From Mayamaea pseudoterrestris (lineage: Eukaryota; Bacillariophyta; Bacillariophyceae; Sellaphorales; Sellaphoraceae), in NCBI GenBank assembly GCA_027923505.1, contig BROI01000014.1, positions 62,001 to 126,000 on the forward strand: a stretch of DNA of 64,000 nt. Direction: 5' to 3'. The translations under genes and the position numbers were made by a program. Below the pieces are notes generated by a model, which was not told the origin of the DNA, searched no databases, and worked only from the letters and a program-made list of their open reading frames with translations. Position 1 is the stretch's first letter; every line of letters starts with the position of its first letter. Positions 1 to 9,196 of the stretch are shown here, one piece after another.

Positions 1-11
1 CTGCACATCCA

Positions 12-2375
12 TCACTTCCCAAACCCAAACAAACCATGCTGCTTCGATCTCTGCTCAGGCTTAGAGCCATGTTCTTGCTTGCTGACTAATTTCTGATAGT
101 CTTGCTTGAGCGCATCTTGTGTTGCTTTCCTTGGATCTTGACTAATGCCAGAAACACGGCGAGGTGAACTACCACGAATATCAGCACCTGGATCCGTCCA
201 CAATAAGGGTTGCGCAAGTGGTGTCTCCATCTGTCGTCGGGCAGCCTGTGCATTCACAATCTGTCTCGCCACAAATCCCAGACAAAGAAAGGCAATAAAA
301 GCAGACTTCCAACCCATTGGCAGCATACGCCCGATGGCACTAGTGGCAGGAGTCCGACCGTGCTCATCCTTCGCGGCGTCAGAACCTCCTCGCGGGCTTT
401 GTCCCATGTCAAGATTTTTCTTGGGCGAACCTTCGCCGCTAGTGCCTTCGTAAAACTTCTTTCGGCGATCTTCCGCTAGCTTGTAAAACTCGCGACGCTT
501 CTCTTCTGTCTCTTCATCCTCGCCGCCCATATGGAGCCGGTCGCGCACAGCGTCAAAACCACGTCTCGCCTTTTCGGCGCCCTCGTGCATTAAATTGGCA
601 GCTTTAGTCTTTGAAGACTCGACGCCTTCTTGAACAACGTTCTTGGCCATATCAGCGCCTTCCTGTGCCTTGGCCCACGCAGCTTCCGATCCTCCTTCCA
701 CTTGTTCGCCTGTCTCTTGCGCTGCATCTGTCACGTGATCCTTCGCTTCACGGACGTTTAAGTGCGACTGAGCAGCGCCTGTAGCAGCATCGTAACCTTC
801 GCGTACTTTTGTTTTCGTCGCCTCCATTCCCTGGGATGCAGCGTCCGCAGCTCCATGATAAGCGCTCTTGGCCATGTCGGCAGCGGCATCAACGCCTTCT
901 TCGCCCTTGTTCTTGATATGTTCGGCAGCGCCAGTAGTAGCATCATATGCCTCGCGTGCCTTGGCCGTTGTCGCGTTTATACCAAGCGCAGCAGCATCCG
1001 CAGTCGTTTCGTAGGCGGACCTGGCCGTTTCGGCAGCAGCATCCATGACTTGTCCGGTCGTGTCCTTCACGATGCCAGCGCCACTTTGAGCAACGTCGGT
1101 GGCCGCCTTGTATCCTTGTTCACTCAAATCTTTGCTTCTTTCCAGCACGTCGCGACCCTTGTCCTTTGCCATATCGACGCTTGCTTCCGCATATTCCTTC
1201 CCTGTCTGTAAAATGTTTTTCCCAGTGTCAGCAGCTGCATGTACTCCATCGCCAGCCTTCTGCTTAGCATTTTCGGCTGCCGATGCGGCAGTCTCGGCCA
1301 CTTCGCGCCCTTTCTCCTTCAACATTTCCGATGTTTCGTAGCCTTTCTCGTTTGCTCCTTCGACAAGATTTTGTGCTTGTTCATTCGTAGCTTGATACAC
1401 ACGACGTCCAGTGTCCGCTGCCGCATTCATGCCTTCCGAAATTTTTTGTTTGCCTAACTCCGCACCGGACTGAGCAGTTTCAGCGGTCAAATCGTATCCC
1501 TCTTTGACTGCGTCTGTCGCTTGCTTCGCCGCTTCGCTACTTTTGACTTTCGTTACATCCAATGCGTCCTTGATAAGCTCCTTTGCTGCACTAAATACGC
1601 CCCATCCAGTTTCGCTCGCCGATTCAACAGCCTGGTTGCCACTGTCAATGGCATTAGCAGCAAGATTTTGCCCCGTCTCTTTCATTGTATCGACTCCTAC
1701 CGCAGCTTTTTCTTTCGCCGCATCGATTGCAGCTTGGCTCTTGTCCTTCGCCGCGTCATATGTCTGTCCAACCATGTCGCCAGCCGCTAAATATCCTTCA
1801 TGCAGCTTGTCTTGCGCTGCACTCGCATGATCCTGAGCCTTTTCGACAACATAGTCTTTTACAGTCTGATAGCCTTCATTTGCCGACTCGCCGGCCGAAT
1901 TGAGAGCGGCATACGCTTTAAACTCTGCCGTATCCTCTGCAAACCTGGTCTCGCCTGTTAATTCTTCGCGACGCTTCGCTACTGTCTCGTCAACAAGGTT
2001 GCGACTCGTTTCGACGACACCTTCGACAGATTCCTTCCCGGATTGAACCTTGTCACTTGCCGAGGACTTGAGCGTCTCCAATCCCTCGGCTCCGCGCTCC
2101 TTCGCGCCCATGTGCAAAGTATCTTTCAAAGATTCGAGTCCACTCTGAACCTTCTCGTAAACTACGTTCGCCCCTTCATGGACGAGGTCTTTCACATTCT
2201 CGAAACCTTCGTTCGCCTTCTCGCCAGCAGCATTGATTGTTGCATATGCTTTAAACGAGGCAGTATCTTCAGCATACTGGCTCTTGCCTTTAATCGAATC
2301 AACTATACCACCCTCGGAATAGATCACTAGCTCAAAGGAGCACAATAGAAGCAAAGTTATTCTCCAACGCAACAT
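12..2375 (-). CDS. LEA-like amphipathic-helix repeat protein with signal peptide and C-terminal membrane span
   Basis: The first ATG in this frame is at 2375; the TTG further upstream is not needed. It gives 787 residues with no intron, ending in TGA at 12-14. Residues 1-21 are a hydrophobic signal peptide or anchor. Most of the rest is Ala/Glu/Lys-rich helix with recurring AKDKA, AAET and AADTAKSAY-type 11-mers, as in group 3 LEA and apolipoprotein-like proteins. A segment reading AEDTxxFKAYA occurs twice, near residues 36 and 145. Near residue 715 there is one hydrophobic span (SAFIAFLCLGFVARQIV), followed by a basic tail that ends GLFGFGK. LEA repeats are known to protect membranes and proteins during drying or freezing; entry into the secretory pathway is inferred from the N terminus. 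A long structural helix protein is the alternative. The gene is surely real; its function is open. Confidence 0.75.
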   Translation of the reverse strand: MLRWRITLLLLCSFELVIYSEGGIVDSIKGKSQYAEDTASFKAYATINAAGEKANEGFENVKDLVHEGANVVYEKVQSGLESLKDTLHMGAKERGAEGLETLKSSASDKVQSGKESVEGVVETSRNLVDETVAKRREELTGETRFAEDTAEFKAYAALNSAGESANEGYQTVKDYVVEKAQDHASAAQDKLHEGYLAAGDMVGQTYDAAKDKSQAAIDAAKEKAAVGVDTMKETGQNLAANAIDSGNQAVESASETGWGVFSAAKELIKDALDVTKVKSSEAAKQATDAVKEGYDLTAETAQSGAELGKQKISEGMNAAADTGRRVYQATNEQAQNLVEGANEKGYETSEMLKEKGREVAETAASAAENAKQKAGDGVHAAADTGKNILQTGKEYAEASVDMAKDKGRDVLERSKDLSEQGYKAATDVAQSGAGIVKDTTGQVMDAAAETARSAYETTADAAALGINATTAKAREAYDATTGAAEHIKNKGEEGVDAAADMAKSAYHGAADAASQGMEATKTKVREGYDAATGAAQSHLNVREAKDHVTDAAQETGEQVEGGSEAAWAKAQEGADMAKNVVQEGVESSKTKAANLMHEGAEKARRGFDAVRDRLHMGGEDEETEEKRREFYKLAEDRRKKFYEGTSGEGSPKKNLDMGQSPRGGSDAAKDEHGRTPATSAIGRMLPMGWKSAFIAFLCLGFVARQIVNAQAARRQMETPLAQPLLWTDPGADIRGSSPRRVSGISQDPRKATQDALKQDYQKLVSKQEHGSKPEQRSKQHGLFGFGK

Positions 2376-2592
2376 CTTGACCAAGTTCCTTTTGTGATGT
2401 AATCACGCAAGTAGCGCGTGGATTTCGATTGCCGGCTTGAGAACCGGCGAGCAATTCTTCGAAATCGAAGGGCACGGGTGTCGCACCACTTCTCCGTCGT
2501 GACCTCGCCTCACCTGTTTGACGTCAATTAGCATAGCAAAATCAAAGATCCTCCGTAGCTTTGAGTCAACCTGTAAGCCAAGGGTATCTATT

Positions 2593-3071
2593 CTACTCCA
2601 TCAGCTCGACCACTTTCGGTGGCAAACACAACGTAGGAGCGATGAGCAAGACAAACTGGAGAAAGCGAGGAAACTTGGCTAAATTTTTTGACGCTGTAAA
2701 TGGCGACATACGCTCAAAAAGTTTGGCCACAGTTTCGTAGTCGACGCTTGATGGAGAGTTGCGCCACAAATCTCGCATAGAAGCAGTGTTTTCGAAGCGA
2801 TTTTTATTCTGTCCAGCAGACAAGCAAAATTCGAGAAGGAAGGCATGTAGGTCACTGTGACCACCAATACAAACACTTAGCAGTTCAAAGAATGACTCTG
2901 AGGTGAGTATTTCAAAGTGGCCGCCAAATTCCGTTTCCACTGAGGCTCGGAGTTCACTTTCAACTAAAGACAAATCCAATGCTTCCCCTTGGCAGGAGTG
3001 TGCCTGCATTTGAGCGACTGTCGGTTGTCTTGAAAACATGGACCCGCTCGATCGAAAATGCCAAGGAACCA
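2593..3071 (-). pseudogene. 3' part of the LINE-split host gene (fourth CxxC/HxC domain onward)
   Basis: This open frame ends in TAG at 2593 and has no good start of its own; its first ATG is at 3039. It opens with VPWHFRSSGSMF and QAHSC, which is the second half of the Cys/His domain found repeatedly in the gene at 12805-15515. That upstream gene stops being recognisable exactly after CIRCRMVPWH. The 16 bases coding VPWH are present in the same frame on both sides of the LINE, as its target-site duplication. So this piece was the C-terminal end of that gene before insertion. After the domain comes about 120 residues of unrecognised helical sequence ending KVVELME. Whether it is still transcribed is unknown. 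Confidence 0.6.
3056..3071. repeat. Target-site duplication of the LINE, left copy
   Basis: The 16 bases AAATGCCAAGGAACCA are identical to 12805-12820. Outside the match the bases differ at once. The copies sit at the two ends of the retrotransposon, directly next to its 3' tail here. An exact 16-mer alone could occur by chance once in a window this size, but this one falls at both element ends and in the same codon frame of one host gene. Confidence 0.8.
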
Positions 3072-3418
3072 ATAATAATAACTCAAAGATTTACTTCGTA
3101 GTAGTTAACTATCTACGCAGCAGCCTATGCGGCTTTATTGTCGCTCCCGCCATCAGTACAGCCGAAACTGCCCGACGAATGGGTTAGACCCCAAATTGAG
3201 AGACGACACGAGTGGTACATTCATGTGGGACAACAGACATAGGATTTCAGATTGGGACAGAGCAGTGCTGGCTAAGTTGGAAAACGCCGGGGCGAACTCC
3301 AATGCCATACTTATGCCAAGGAATGTCACAAATCGTCATTACCTGGCTGACATGAGAGAACAATGGAACAAATAACATAAAATAGTGCTTTGGTGTTGAA
3401 CATGCTGTGGTAGCTCCA
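3072..3418 (-). other. LINE 3' UTR and TTA-repeat tail
   Basis: About 345 bases follow the ORF2 stop. On the minus strand the element ends in AGTTATTATTATT directly before the target duplication, so its tail is a trinucleotide repeat rather than poly(A). Other LINEs, such as the I element, are known to end in short trinucleotide repeats. An 82-codon frame on the opposite strand (3127-3375) lies inside this UTR and is not supported as a gene. Confidence 0.7.
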
Positions 3419-6400
3419 CTAGCCATGCTCGGGTATTGCTGGCAGATTTGGTTGAAAGAGGCGGCGCATAAGTGATTGTTGCCGCCTCACAACCGCCTCC
3501 GCCGGTGTTTGTTGGGAACGGAGTTCACGCTCCGTATGGACTTGATACAGCCACGCTTCAATTTGAGTAGGAAGACGGTGTTGGATTCGGGATTGGCCAG
3601 GCTTCATGAGGTGGTGCAGGCGAGCAATGTTGGTAGGGCCCAAGGTAAATTCCTCAGCAACTTGCCGACGCAGCTCCAGAATTTTTATGCCCATTTCCCG
3701 TTTGTGGAGAGCGTCATTGCGATATGACCACATGTCCCAAGAGATATCAAAGAGCTTCCGGATGATCTGGGAAAGCCAGCGTCGTCCATTGTGGTAGGGT
3801 TTGGAGCCAGAGGCCCGGTAATGGGATTCCTGAGCTTCTGCCCATCCAATAGCAAACCTTCCCTCGAAGGCAGCCTGCCAACCCAGGTGCTGCTGTGCTA
3901 CCACCAAATCTTGGATAGCCATGGTGGAAAGAGCTGGTGGAGCAGATTGGGACCGCCACGCCCGGAGATGTTCCACAATGGCAAGTCGAAGAGGGTCCAG
4001 AGTGCCAAGCTGCATTAGCTGATCATCGAGACTCTCCATGCGCTCATTCCAAAGTTCATTGGTGCTAGGGCATTGATACAAGTGGGTTACTGTTTCAGTC
4101 ACTTCAACTGGGGTTGGGAGTTGAAGGCAAGAGGGGCAAGTATCCTCCTGGGAATGATGCCGCAGTTTGGTGCGATGCCGTACTGCCACAAATTTGGAAA
4201 TCATTTTTGTCTGGTGTTGTTGACGACCAAGAGGAAGGAGTTTGAATGCCTTATAAGAGGCCTCCCAGTCCACAGCCGCATCCGTGGAGTCACCAAATTT
4301 GCCCTTACTGCGCCAATACTCCAAGAGCGGTGGGCCATTCACGTGCTCGCGTATTGCAGACTGCACCTCCTTGCACAGTTTAATGCCATTGATGCAAATA
4401 GGAATTATTTCCTTATAGAGGAACTGAGGCATTGGCTCTGTGGAGTTATCCGCAAACTGAACGCGGTGAAGCTTGGCGGCCTCATCCATGGAGTCATACA
4501 GAGTAGCCCAGCGATCCAGGGGACCCACAAGTTGCGCGCCTTCCCAACCGCCTCGTTCGCGCTGGTGACCAAGGACATGCCGTGTTTTCCATGTAATGGG
4601 AGTATCACGCATCAAACGCTTACAGGCAGAGATGATATCAAAATGTGACTGGCTTAATGGTGTCTGTGCTTGAACCTTGCTAGCTTGTTTGAGGGCTGAG
4701 AGGCCATCGCATGCCAGCTCAAGGGAGCCTTCTGTCACGTTATAATGTTGGCAGAGCAGGTGCACAAGGACAATGGTTTGGTACAAGCCAATCAGTTCAC
4801 TCCGGTAAGCACTTTGGTCCGCAGGCTGGCCAGGAGCTAGGCAGCTGGCAAAGATAGCATTTGTGGCGTTGGCACCTTGGATGGTAGTGGCTGCAGCTCC
4901 AGTCTGCAACATTGGCTCGTAGGATCCATCACTTACGGCAACAGCTGATCCATTTTGGAGTGCCATGACGATTGCAGCCCCTTCATCTGGTGGCAGGGAA
5001 ACATGGTCAAGAATCCAGCGAGATGGCTCCGGCAGGGAAACACGCATGGATGCCAGAACAAACATTGATGGAGTAGAAGGAGCAGCCATGGAAGCACCCC
5101 AACTGTTCAACCGGACCTCTGTGGGGCTAACCATCTGTACTGATGCTCGCGCTAAGTCTAGTGGCCGCGGCACTGCCCACAACAGCTTCTGGAATACCCT
5201 GACGCGCCGACGGCATCCAGTCCCACTGTAACCATATTGAAACCAGCCGGTGGGAGCTTTCTCCATGAGAATATCAAGCCTTGGGCTAAAATAAAACCTT
5301 GTGGTAGGCTCCATGTCATCCCACACCCCCAAACTGTGACGTAACTGCCGGTTGCGAGTACACCAGTGATGCTGCAGTGCTGTTCTCCAGAGTGTCCAGC
5401 AGCGAGCTGACAGAGGACCCTGTGTTGGCCAGGAGTAAGAACTCTCACGTGACTTGTCAATTTGTCCATTCCATGCTGCCTCTGTAATATAGGCGCCATC
5501 TGCGTGCACCATGTCGGAAAGGTAAAGCAATTGCAGAAAGATGCGACACCGGTTCAGGATACCCAAGGTGGAGGGTGACCAGTCAGCATTGTTGCGAAAT
5601 ACTTCCATAATGAGCAAGTCTCCATCTCGCCGTGGCATGAATTCAGGCAAATCATCCAGGAGTTGTATAGTATGGTCATAGCAGCACTCGCCTGTGAATC
5701 GCACCCAGCTGTTAGTTGTTGTGTGGACTCGAGACATATCCGCGTCAAACAAGGGACCATTGACACCAAGTTCCAACTTCAACTGCTCCGAACTGACGCG
5801 GAGTAACTGCGACGTGTTCCGCAATGGCTGCTCAGAAGCGAAAGCCAGTGCCTCTATGTGATTAAACAGTTGGGTAGTATACATATCTGGGAAACCAAGG
5901 CCTTGAAACTTGACAGGGCCAGTCCGGACTGCGTTGGGTGTATCACTGCCAATGCCTGCCATTTGCAAAGCGGCTGTCATTGCTGGACCTTGGATCCGCT
6001 GACACTGTTTGCGAGTGAGGCAGGTTGCAACCAGAGGGTAGGAGAAGGACTTGTCAATCGTAGTACGATACGCAATTGTAGCCAAATGTCGAGGTAAATG
6101 ACTGCTTTTCAACTTGTTGGCCCAAGCAACAGACTTGGCATACAGTACTTGTGCTTGTTGGGATTCACTGCCATCTGGCGCAAGGTAAATGCCCAGAGTG
6201 CGCTCAGCATGGTCAGTTGGATACCGCTGGATTGGCTGGGTCACACCATGCATGTCCCTAACTTGGAGCTGTGCTGGGCATTCACCCTCGGGCTTGAGCG
6301 ACCAGGAACCATCGGCATGCCAGTTATATGCCATTAGATACCAGAAAGTCTTTTCTGGAGCAATTGCCCCACCAGTAGCTCGAAGACCACCCTCCCAGTG

Positions 6401-9196
6401 GTCAAGAGATCGCTGCATATCTGCTGCAACTTGTACTGGGTCTGACAAATGTGAAGCACAAATTCCTAAGTCAGTATCATCCACGAATGAATAACCAACA
6501 AAGCTGACTTTGTGACCAGAAAGGGCGCCTGTATACGCCATAGCTAGTCCCTCAGCGCGGAGCATGTTCAGAACCGGAGTGGAGACCAATGCCCAGATTT
6601 GAGGGCCTGCACCGTTCCCTTGCCCAATGGTAGAAACTGGAACGCCATATAAGTGCTTATCCTTTTCGCCACCAAAGGAGGTTGCAGAATCACCAAAAAT
6701 GGTGCGGATATTGTGCTCCAAAGCCTGGATGGTTGAAAACATGCAGATGACGGCAGGCTTGGGAACCCCTACTCGCTGCAAACTCAACGCGGCCACAGCA
6801 TGGACAATGCGGTCATAACAAGCTCGTGCATCATTGGAGCAGAGTGCCATTGGTCGGCGAAGTTGACGAGACATATCAAAGGAGAGCCGCTTCTCCAAAC
6901 CAATATAATTTGCACGGTGGCCGCGTCGTGATCCGCCTTGTTCTTTTGCTAGCAATCCATCGGATTCGGCCAGCTTCATCATCGTCTTGCCCAGAAACTT
7001 AAAACAATGATTTGCAATTGTGTCAAACAAACAGATAGCTCGAAGCTTGTCCACTTGGAAGTTGCCAGCCTTCTTTTCAATCATAACATCGATGGCCTTA
7101 TGCCAGGAAGGAGGTGGGCAGCCGGTAAGCAGTGGTAGGTACTCAAGTTGGCGATGGAATTCTGCAATCAAGGGGTCTTGCACATTTGCCATCATGTGAC
7201 CAAAGTGCCGTCCAGGATAGGATCCGGTGCGCTCCTTCTGAATATGCCAGCCATGTTGAAAAGTTGGCAGGTCAGGGATAGGATAACAGAAGGTATCACG
7301 CAATGACTCAGGTCTGATCAGTTGGTGCATCAATTTCACAGCGTACTCTGACACATTAGCCACGTCTGTCGCCACCAGCTGGCCAGCAAGGATTTTGTCA
7401 CAATAGGGTGTCACACCAAGGGGGCCAACGCAGTCATATAGTGGAGGAAGAAGGAAATCCGTACTAGAAGCTTGACGGAATCGAGCCGTACATTCAACCA
7501 TAATTGCTGCCTCCATGTCTTCCTTGCCTGTCCAGGTTATCAGTTCACCGGCCGCATTCCGGGATTGCACCATGGAGACTGCTCCTGCGTGACTGGAACG
7601 TAAAGCTGCGCGAATTATACGGGCATTGTCACGCATCTCCTCACGTTTTATAAGGGTCTTGACAATTGCAGTAGCGTCCATTGCCTTTGCAGCTGCGAGG
7701 CTTTCAACCAGTTGCTCATTGTGCGTGCGTCGAGATTGAATGGCCAACCGTTTCTTGAAGTCTATAATCTCCAGGTTCACAAGGCGCAAGGTGCGTTTCA
7801 GCTTAGCACAAGTCCATGTCAGAACCTCCATTTTTCCAGAACGTGTAGCTTGACGCAGCACCGTATGCAGACTAACAGCATGACCTCGACGTCGACGAAG
7901 CAGCAGGTACAGCAGCTGCTGATAGCGTTGCAAGTCAAGAAACATGGGCGACCAAGGGACTGCTCCTAGGAAAAGCTTGCGGCAGGTGCGCTCAGCGTCC
8001 AGCATGGCGCGAGTGCAAAAGGCATCTAAATCTTCATACTGACTTTGCTCACCAGCGCTGAGACAATTGTCCGTCTGCCTGGGACAGTATTGATTGGTAG
8101 CCTCAGTCCAAAGTTGAGCCAAAGCAGGAATGCTAGCTGCTGCCTCCAGAGATGCCTTGTATGAGGCCAAGTAAGAAGCCACCACCCGTGGATCCTGCAG
8201 CTTCAGGCGACGCATAGTTGGCCTTAAAATGGGAGGTATAGCATGCCCAAGTGCGACGTGCATTGGAACATCCAGAAAAAGTCCAGTATGGTCTGCAATC
8301 CAGCCAGTGTAGCCACAGGTGAGGCCCTGCAAGGAGGCTGACACAAACAGGCCATCAATTTTGGTGCTACCGCGTGACATTGTAGGAGGGCCGGCGCCGT
8401 GTTGTTGCAGAATGGTTTCGAAAAGCCCAACATCTTCCATCTTGCGCCTGAAAACGCTATTGGCTGGAGCCAGATCCGTATTTGCATCAATGCCAAGAAC
8501 AATATGGCAGTTATTTCGCTGGAGTTGGCGCACCACTGCTTGCAGATCATGATCAAAACGGTCAATTGGATCAATCGCTTGCCCCTTGCTGGCAAAGTGT
8601 GCATATTGCTGGCTCCAAACGGATTCTGCCCCACTCTTATTAACCACTGGACGATAAGCCACCATTGCCACGAGGACTGCTCCATTTCGGCCTCGGTAAC
8701 CATGGCCACTCCACCTACCAAGAGGGTCGCGAATTGTCAGCTGGAGATCCACCCGGGTTGCCATCTTGTTAATGCTCCATATGGAAGTGCCGCCATAAAG
8801 CATTGGTGACTTGTGACCCGGGTACTCTGCATAACAAGAGGAGGATGGACGACATGCCTCAATCCAACCCTTTTTCCGTTGCTCCAAGCGTTGATGGGAC
8901 GCCACATGCCGCCAATTCACATTGACTTCCGAAAGGCCCAAAACATCCACACGCATTTTGTTAACTGTTGATCTTACTAAGCAATCTTTACAACTACCAC
9001 AAGGTCGCCACGTCTGACACACTGGGGCTGCGGCCAACCCACCAATATTAACAAACAATAACCGAACATGATCACTGGCTGGTGCCACCAGTTCATGTCC
9101 AAAAACTCCTCCATCTCTATCCGTCGCGGCAGAGGAGGGACTGGAGTAGGCATCGCTGGAAGAGCGTCCATGTCTTCCAGAGCCTAAAGGCCTCAT
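3419..9196 (-). CDS. LINE ORF2: APE-like endonuclease, reverse transcriptase, RNase H, zinc-knuckle polyprotein
   Basis: The product has 1925 residues from an ATG at 9196. Residues about 43-315 form an exonuclease/endonuclease/phosphatase fold: LSEVNVNW near 88, GIDAN near 235, STKIDGLF near 277 and ADHTGLFLDV near 301. A short Cys cluster (CGSCKDC) near 66-72 sits inside this domain. The reverse transcriptase has motif A NDARACYDRI (788-797), motif B GQGNGAGPQIW (858-868) and motif C FVDD (904-907). RNase H lies near 1405-1560, with SDGS, SELIGL, ACDGLSAL and a late HVLGH...LDRWA segment. A CPSC...HLYQC zinc-knuckle-like motif lies near 1685. The set is what target-primed reverse transcription needs: nicking, copying and removal of the RNA strand. 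The frame is intact. Confidence 0.93.
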   Translation of the reverse strand: MRPLGSGRHGRSSSDAYSSPSSAATDRDGGVFGHELVAPASDHVRLLFVNIGGLAAAPVCQTWRPCGSCKDCLVRSTVNKMRVDVLGLSEVNVNWRHVASHQRLEQRKKGWIEACRPSSSCYAEYPGHKSPMLYGGTSIWSINKMATRVDLQLTIRDPLGRWSGHGYRGRNGAVLVAMVAYRPVVNKSGAESVWSQQYAHFASKGQAIDPIDRFDHDLQAVVRQLQRNNCHIVLGIDANTDLAPANSVFRRKMEDVGLFETILQQHGAGPPTMSRGSTKIDGLFVSASLQGLTCGYTGWIADHTGLFLDVPMHVALGHAIPPILRPTMRRLKLQDPRVVASYLASYKASLEAAASIPALAQLWTEATNQYCPRQTDNCLSAGEQSQYEDLDAFCTRAMLDAERTCRKLFLGAVPWSPMFLDLQRYQQLLYLLLRRRRGHAVSLHTVLRQATRSGKMEVLTWTCAKLKRTLRLVNLEIIDFKKRLAIQSRRTHNEQLVESLAAAKAMDATAIVKTLIKREEMRDNARIIRAALRSSHAGAVSMVQSRNAAGELITWTGKEDMEAAIMVECTARFRQASSTDFLLPPLYDCVGPLGVTPYCDKILAGQLVATDVANVSEYAVKLMHQLIRPESLRDTFCYPIPDLPTFQHGWHIQKERTGSYPGRHFGHMMANVQDPLIAEFHRQLEYLPLLTGCPPPSWHKAIDVMIEKKAGNFQVDKLRAICLFDTIANHCFKFLGKTMMKLAESDGLLAKEQGGSRRGHRANYIGLEKRLSFDMSRQLRRPMALCSNDARACYDRIVHAVAALSLQRVGVPKPAVICMFSTIQALEHNIRTIFGDSATSFGGEKDKHLYGVPVSTIGQGNGAGPQIWALVSTPVLNMLRAEGLAMAYTGALSGHKVSFVGYSFVDDTDLGICASHLSDPVQVAADMQRSLDHWEGGLRATGGAIAPEKTFWYLMAYNWHADGSWSLKPEGECPAQLQVRDMHGVTQPIQRYPTDHAERTLGIYLAPDGSESQQAQVLYAKSVAWANKLKSSHLPRHLATIAYRTTIDKSFSYPLVATCLTRKQCQRIQGPAMTAALQMAGIGSDTPNAVRTGPVKFQGLGFPDMYTTQLFNHIEALAFASEQPLRNTSQLLRVSSEQLKLELGVNGPLFDADMSRVHTTTNSWVRFTGECCYDHTIQLLDDLPEFMPRRDGDLLIMEVFRNNADWSPSTLGILNRCRIFLQLLYLSDMVHADGAYITEAAWNGQIDKSRESSYSWPTQGPLSARCWTLWRTALQHHWCTRNRQLRHSLGVWDDMEPTTRFYFSPRLDILMEKAPTGWFQYGYSGTGCRRRVRVFQKLLWAVPRPLDLARASVQMVSPTEVRLNSWGASMAAPSTPSMFVLASMRVSLPEPSRWILDHVSLPPDEGAAIVMALQNGSAVAVSDGSYEPMLQTGAAATTIQGANATNAIFASCLAPGQPADQSAYRSELIGLYQTIVLVHLLCQHYNVTEGSLELACDGLSALKQASKVQAQTPLSQSHFDIISACKRLMRDTPITWKTRHVLGHQRERGGWEGAQLVGPLDRWATLYDSMDEAAKLHRVQFADNSTEPMPQFLYKEIIPICINGIKLCKEVQSAIREHVNGPPLLEYWRSKGKFGDSTDAAVDWEASYKAFKLLPLGRQQHQTKMISKFVAVRHRTKLRHHSQEDTCPSCLQLPTPVEVTETVTHLYQCPSTNELWNERMESLDDQLMQLGTLDPLRLAIVEHLRAWRSQSAPPALSTMAIQDLVVAQQHLGWQAAFEGRFAIGWAEAQESHYRASGSKPYHNGRRWLSQIIRKLFDISWDMWSYRNDALHKREMGIKILELRRQVAEEFTLGPTNIARLHHLMKPGQSRIQHRLPTQIEAWLYQVHTERELRSQQTPAEAVVRRQQSLMRRLFQPNLPAIPEHG

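Noticed and set aside
3127-3375. 82-codon plus-strand frame
   Set aside because: Lies wholly inside the LINE 3' UTR on the opposite strand, with no recognisable domain.
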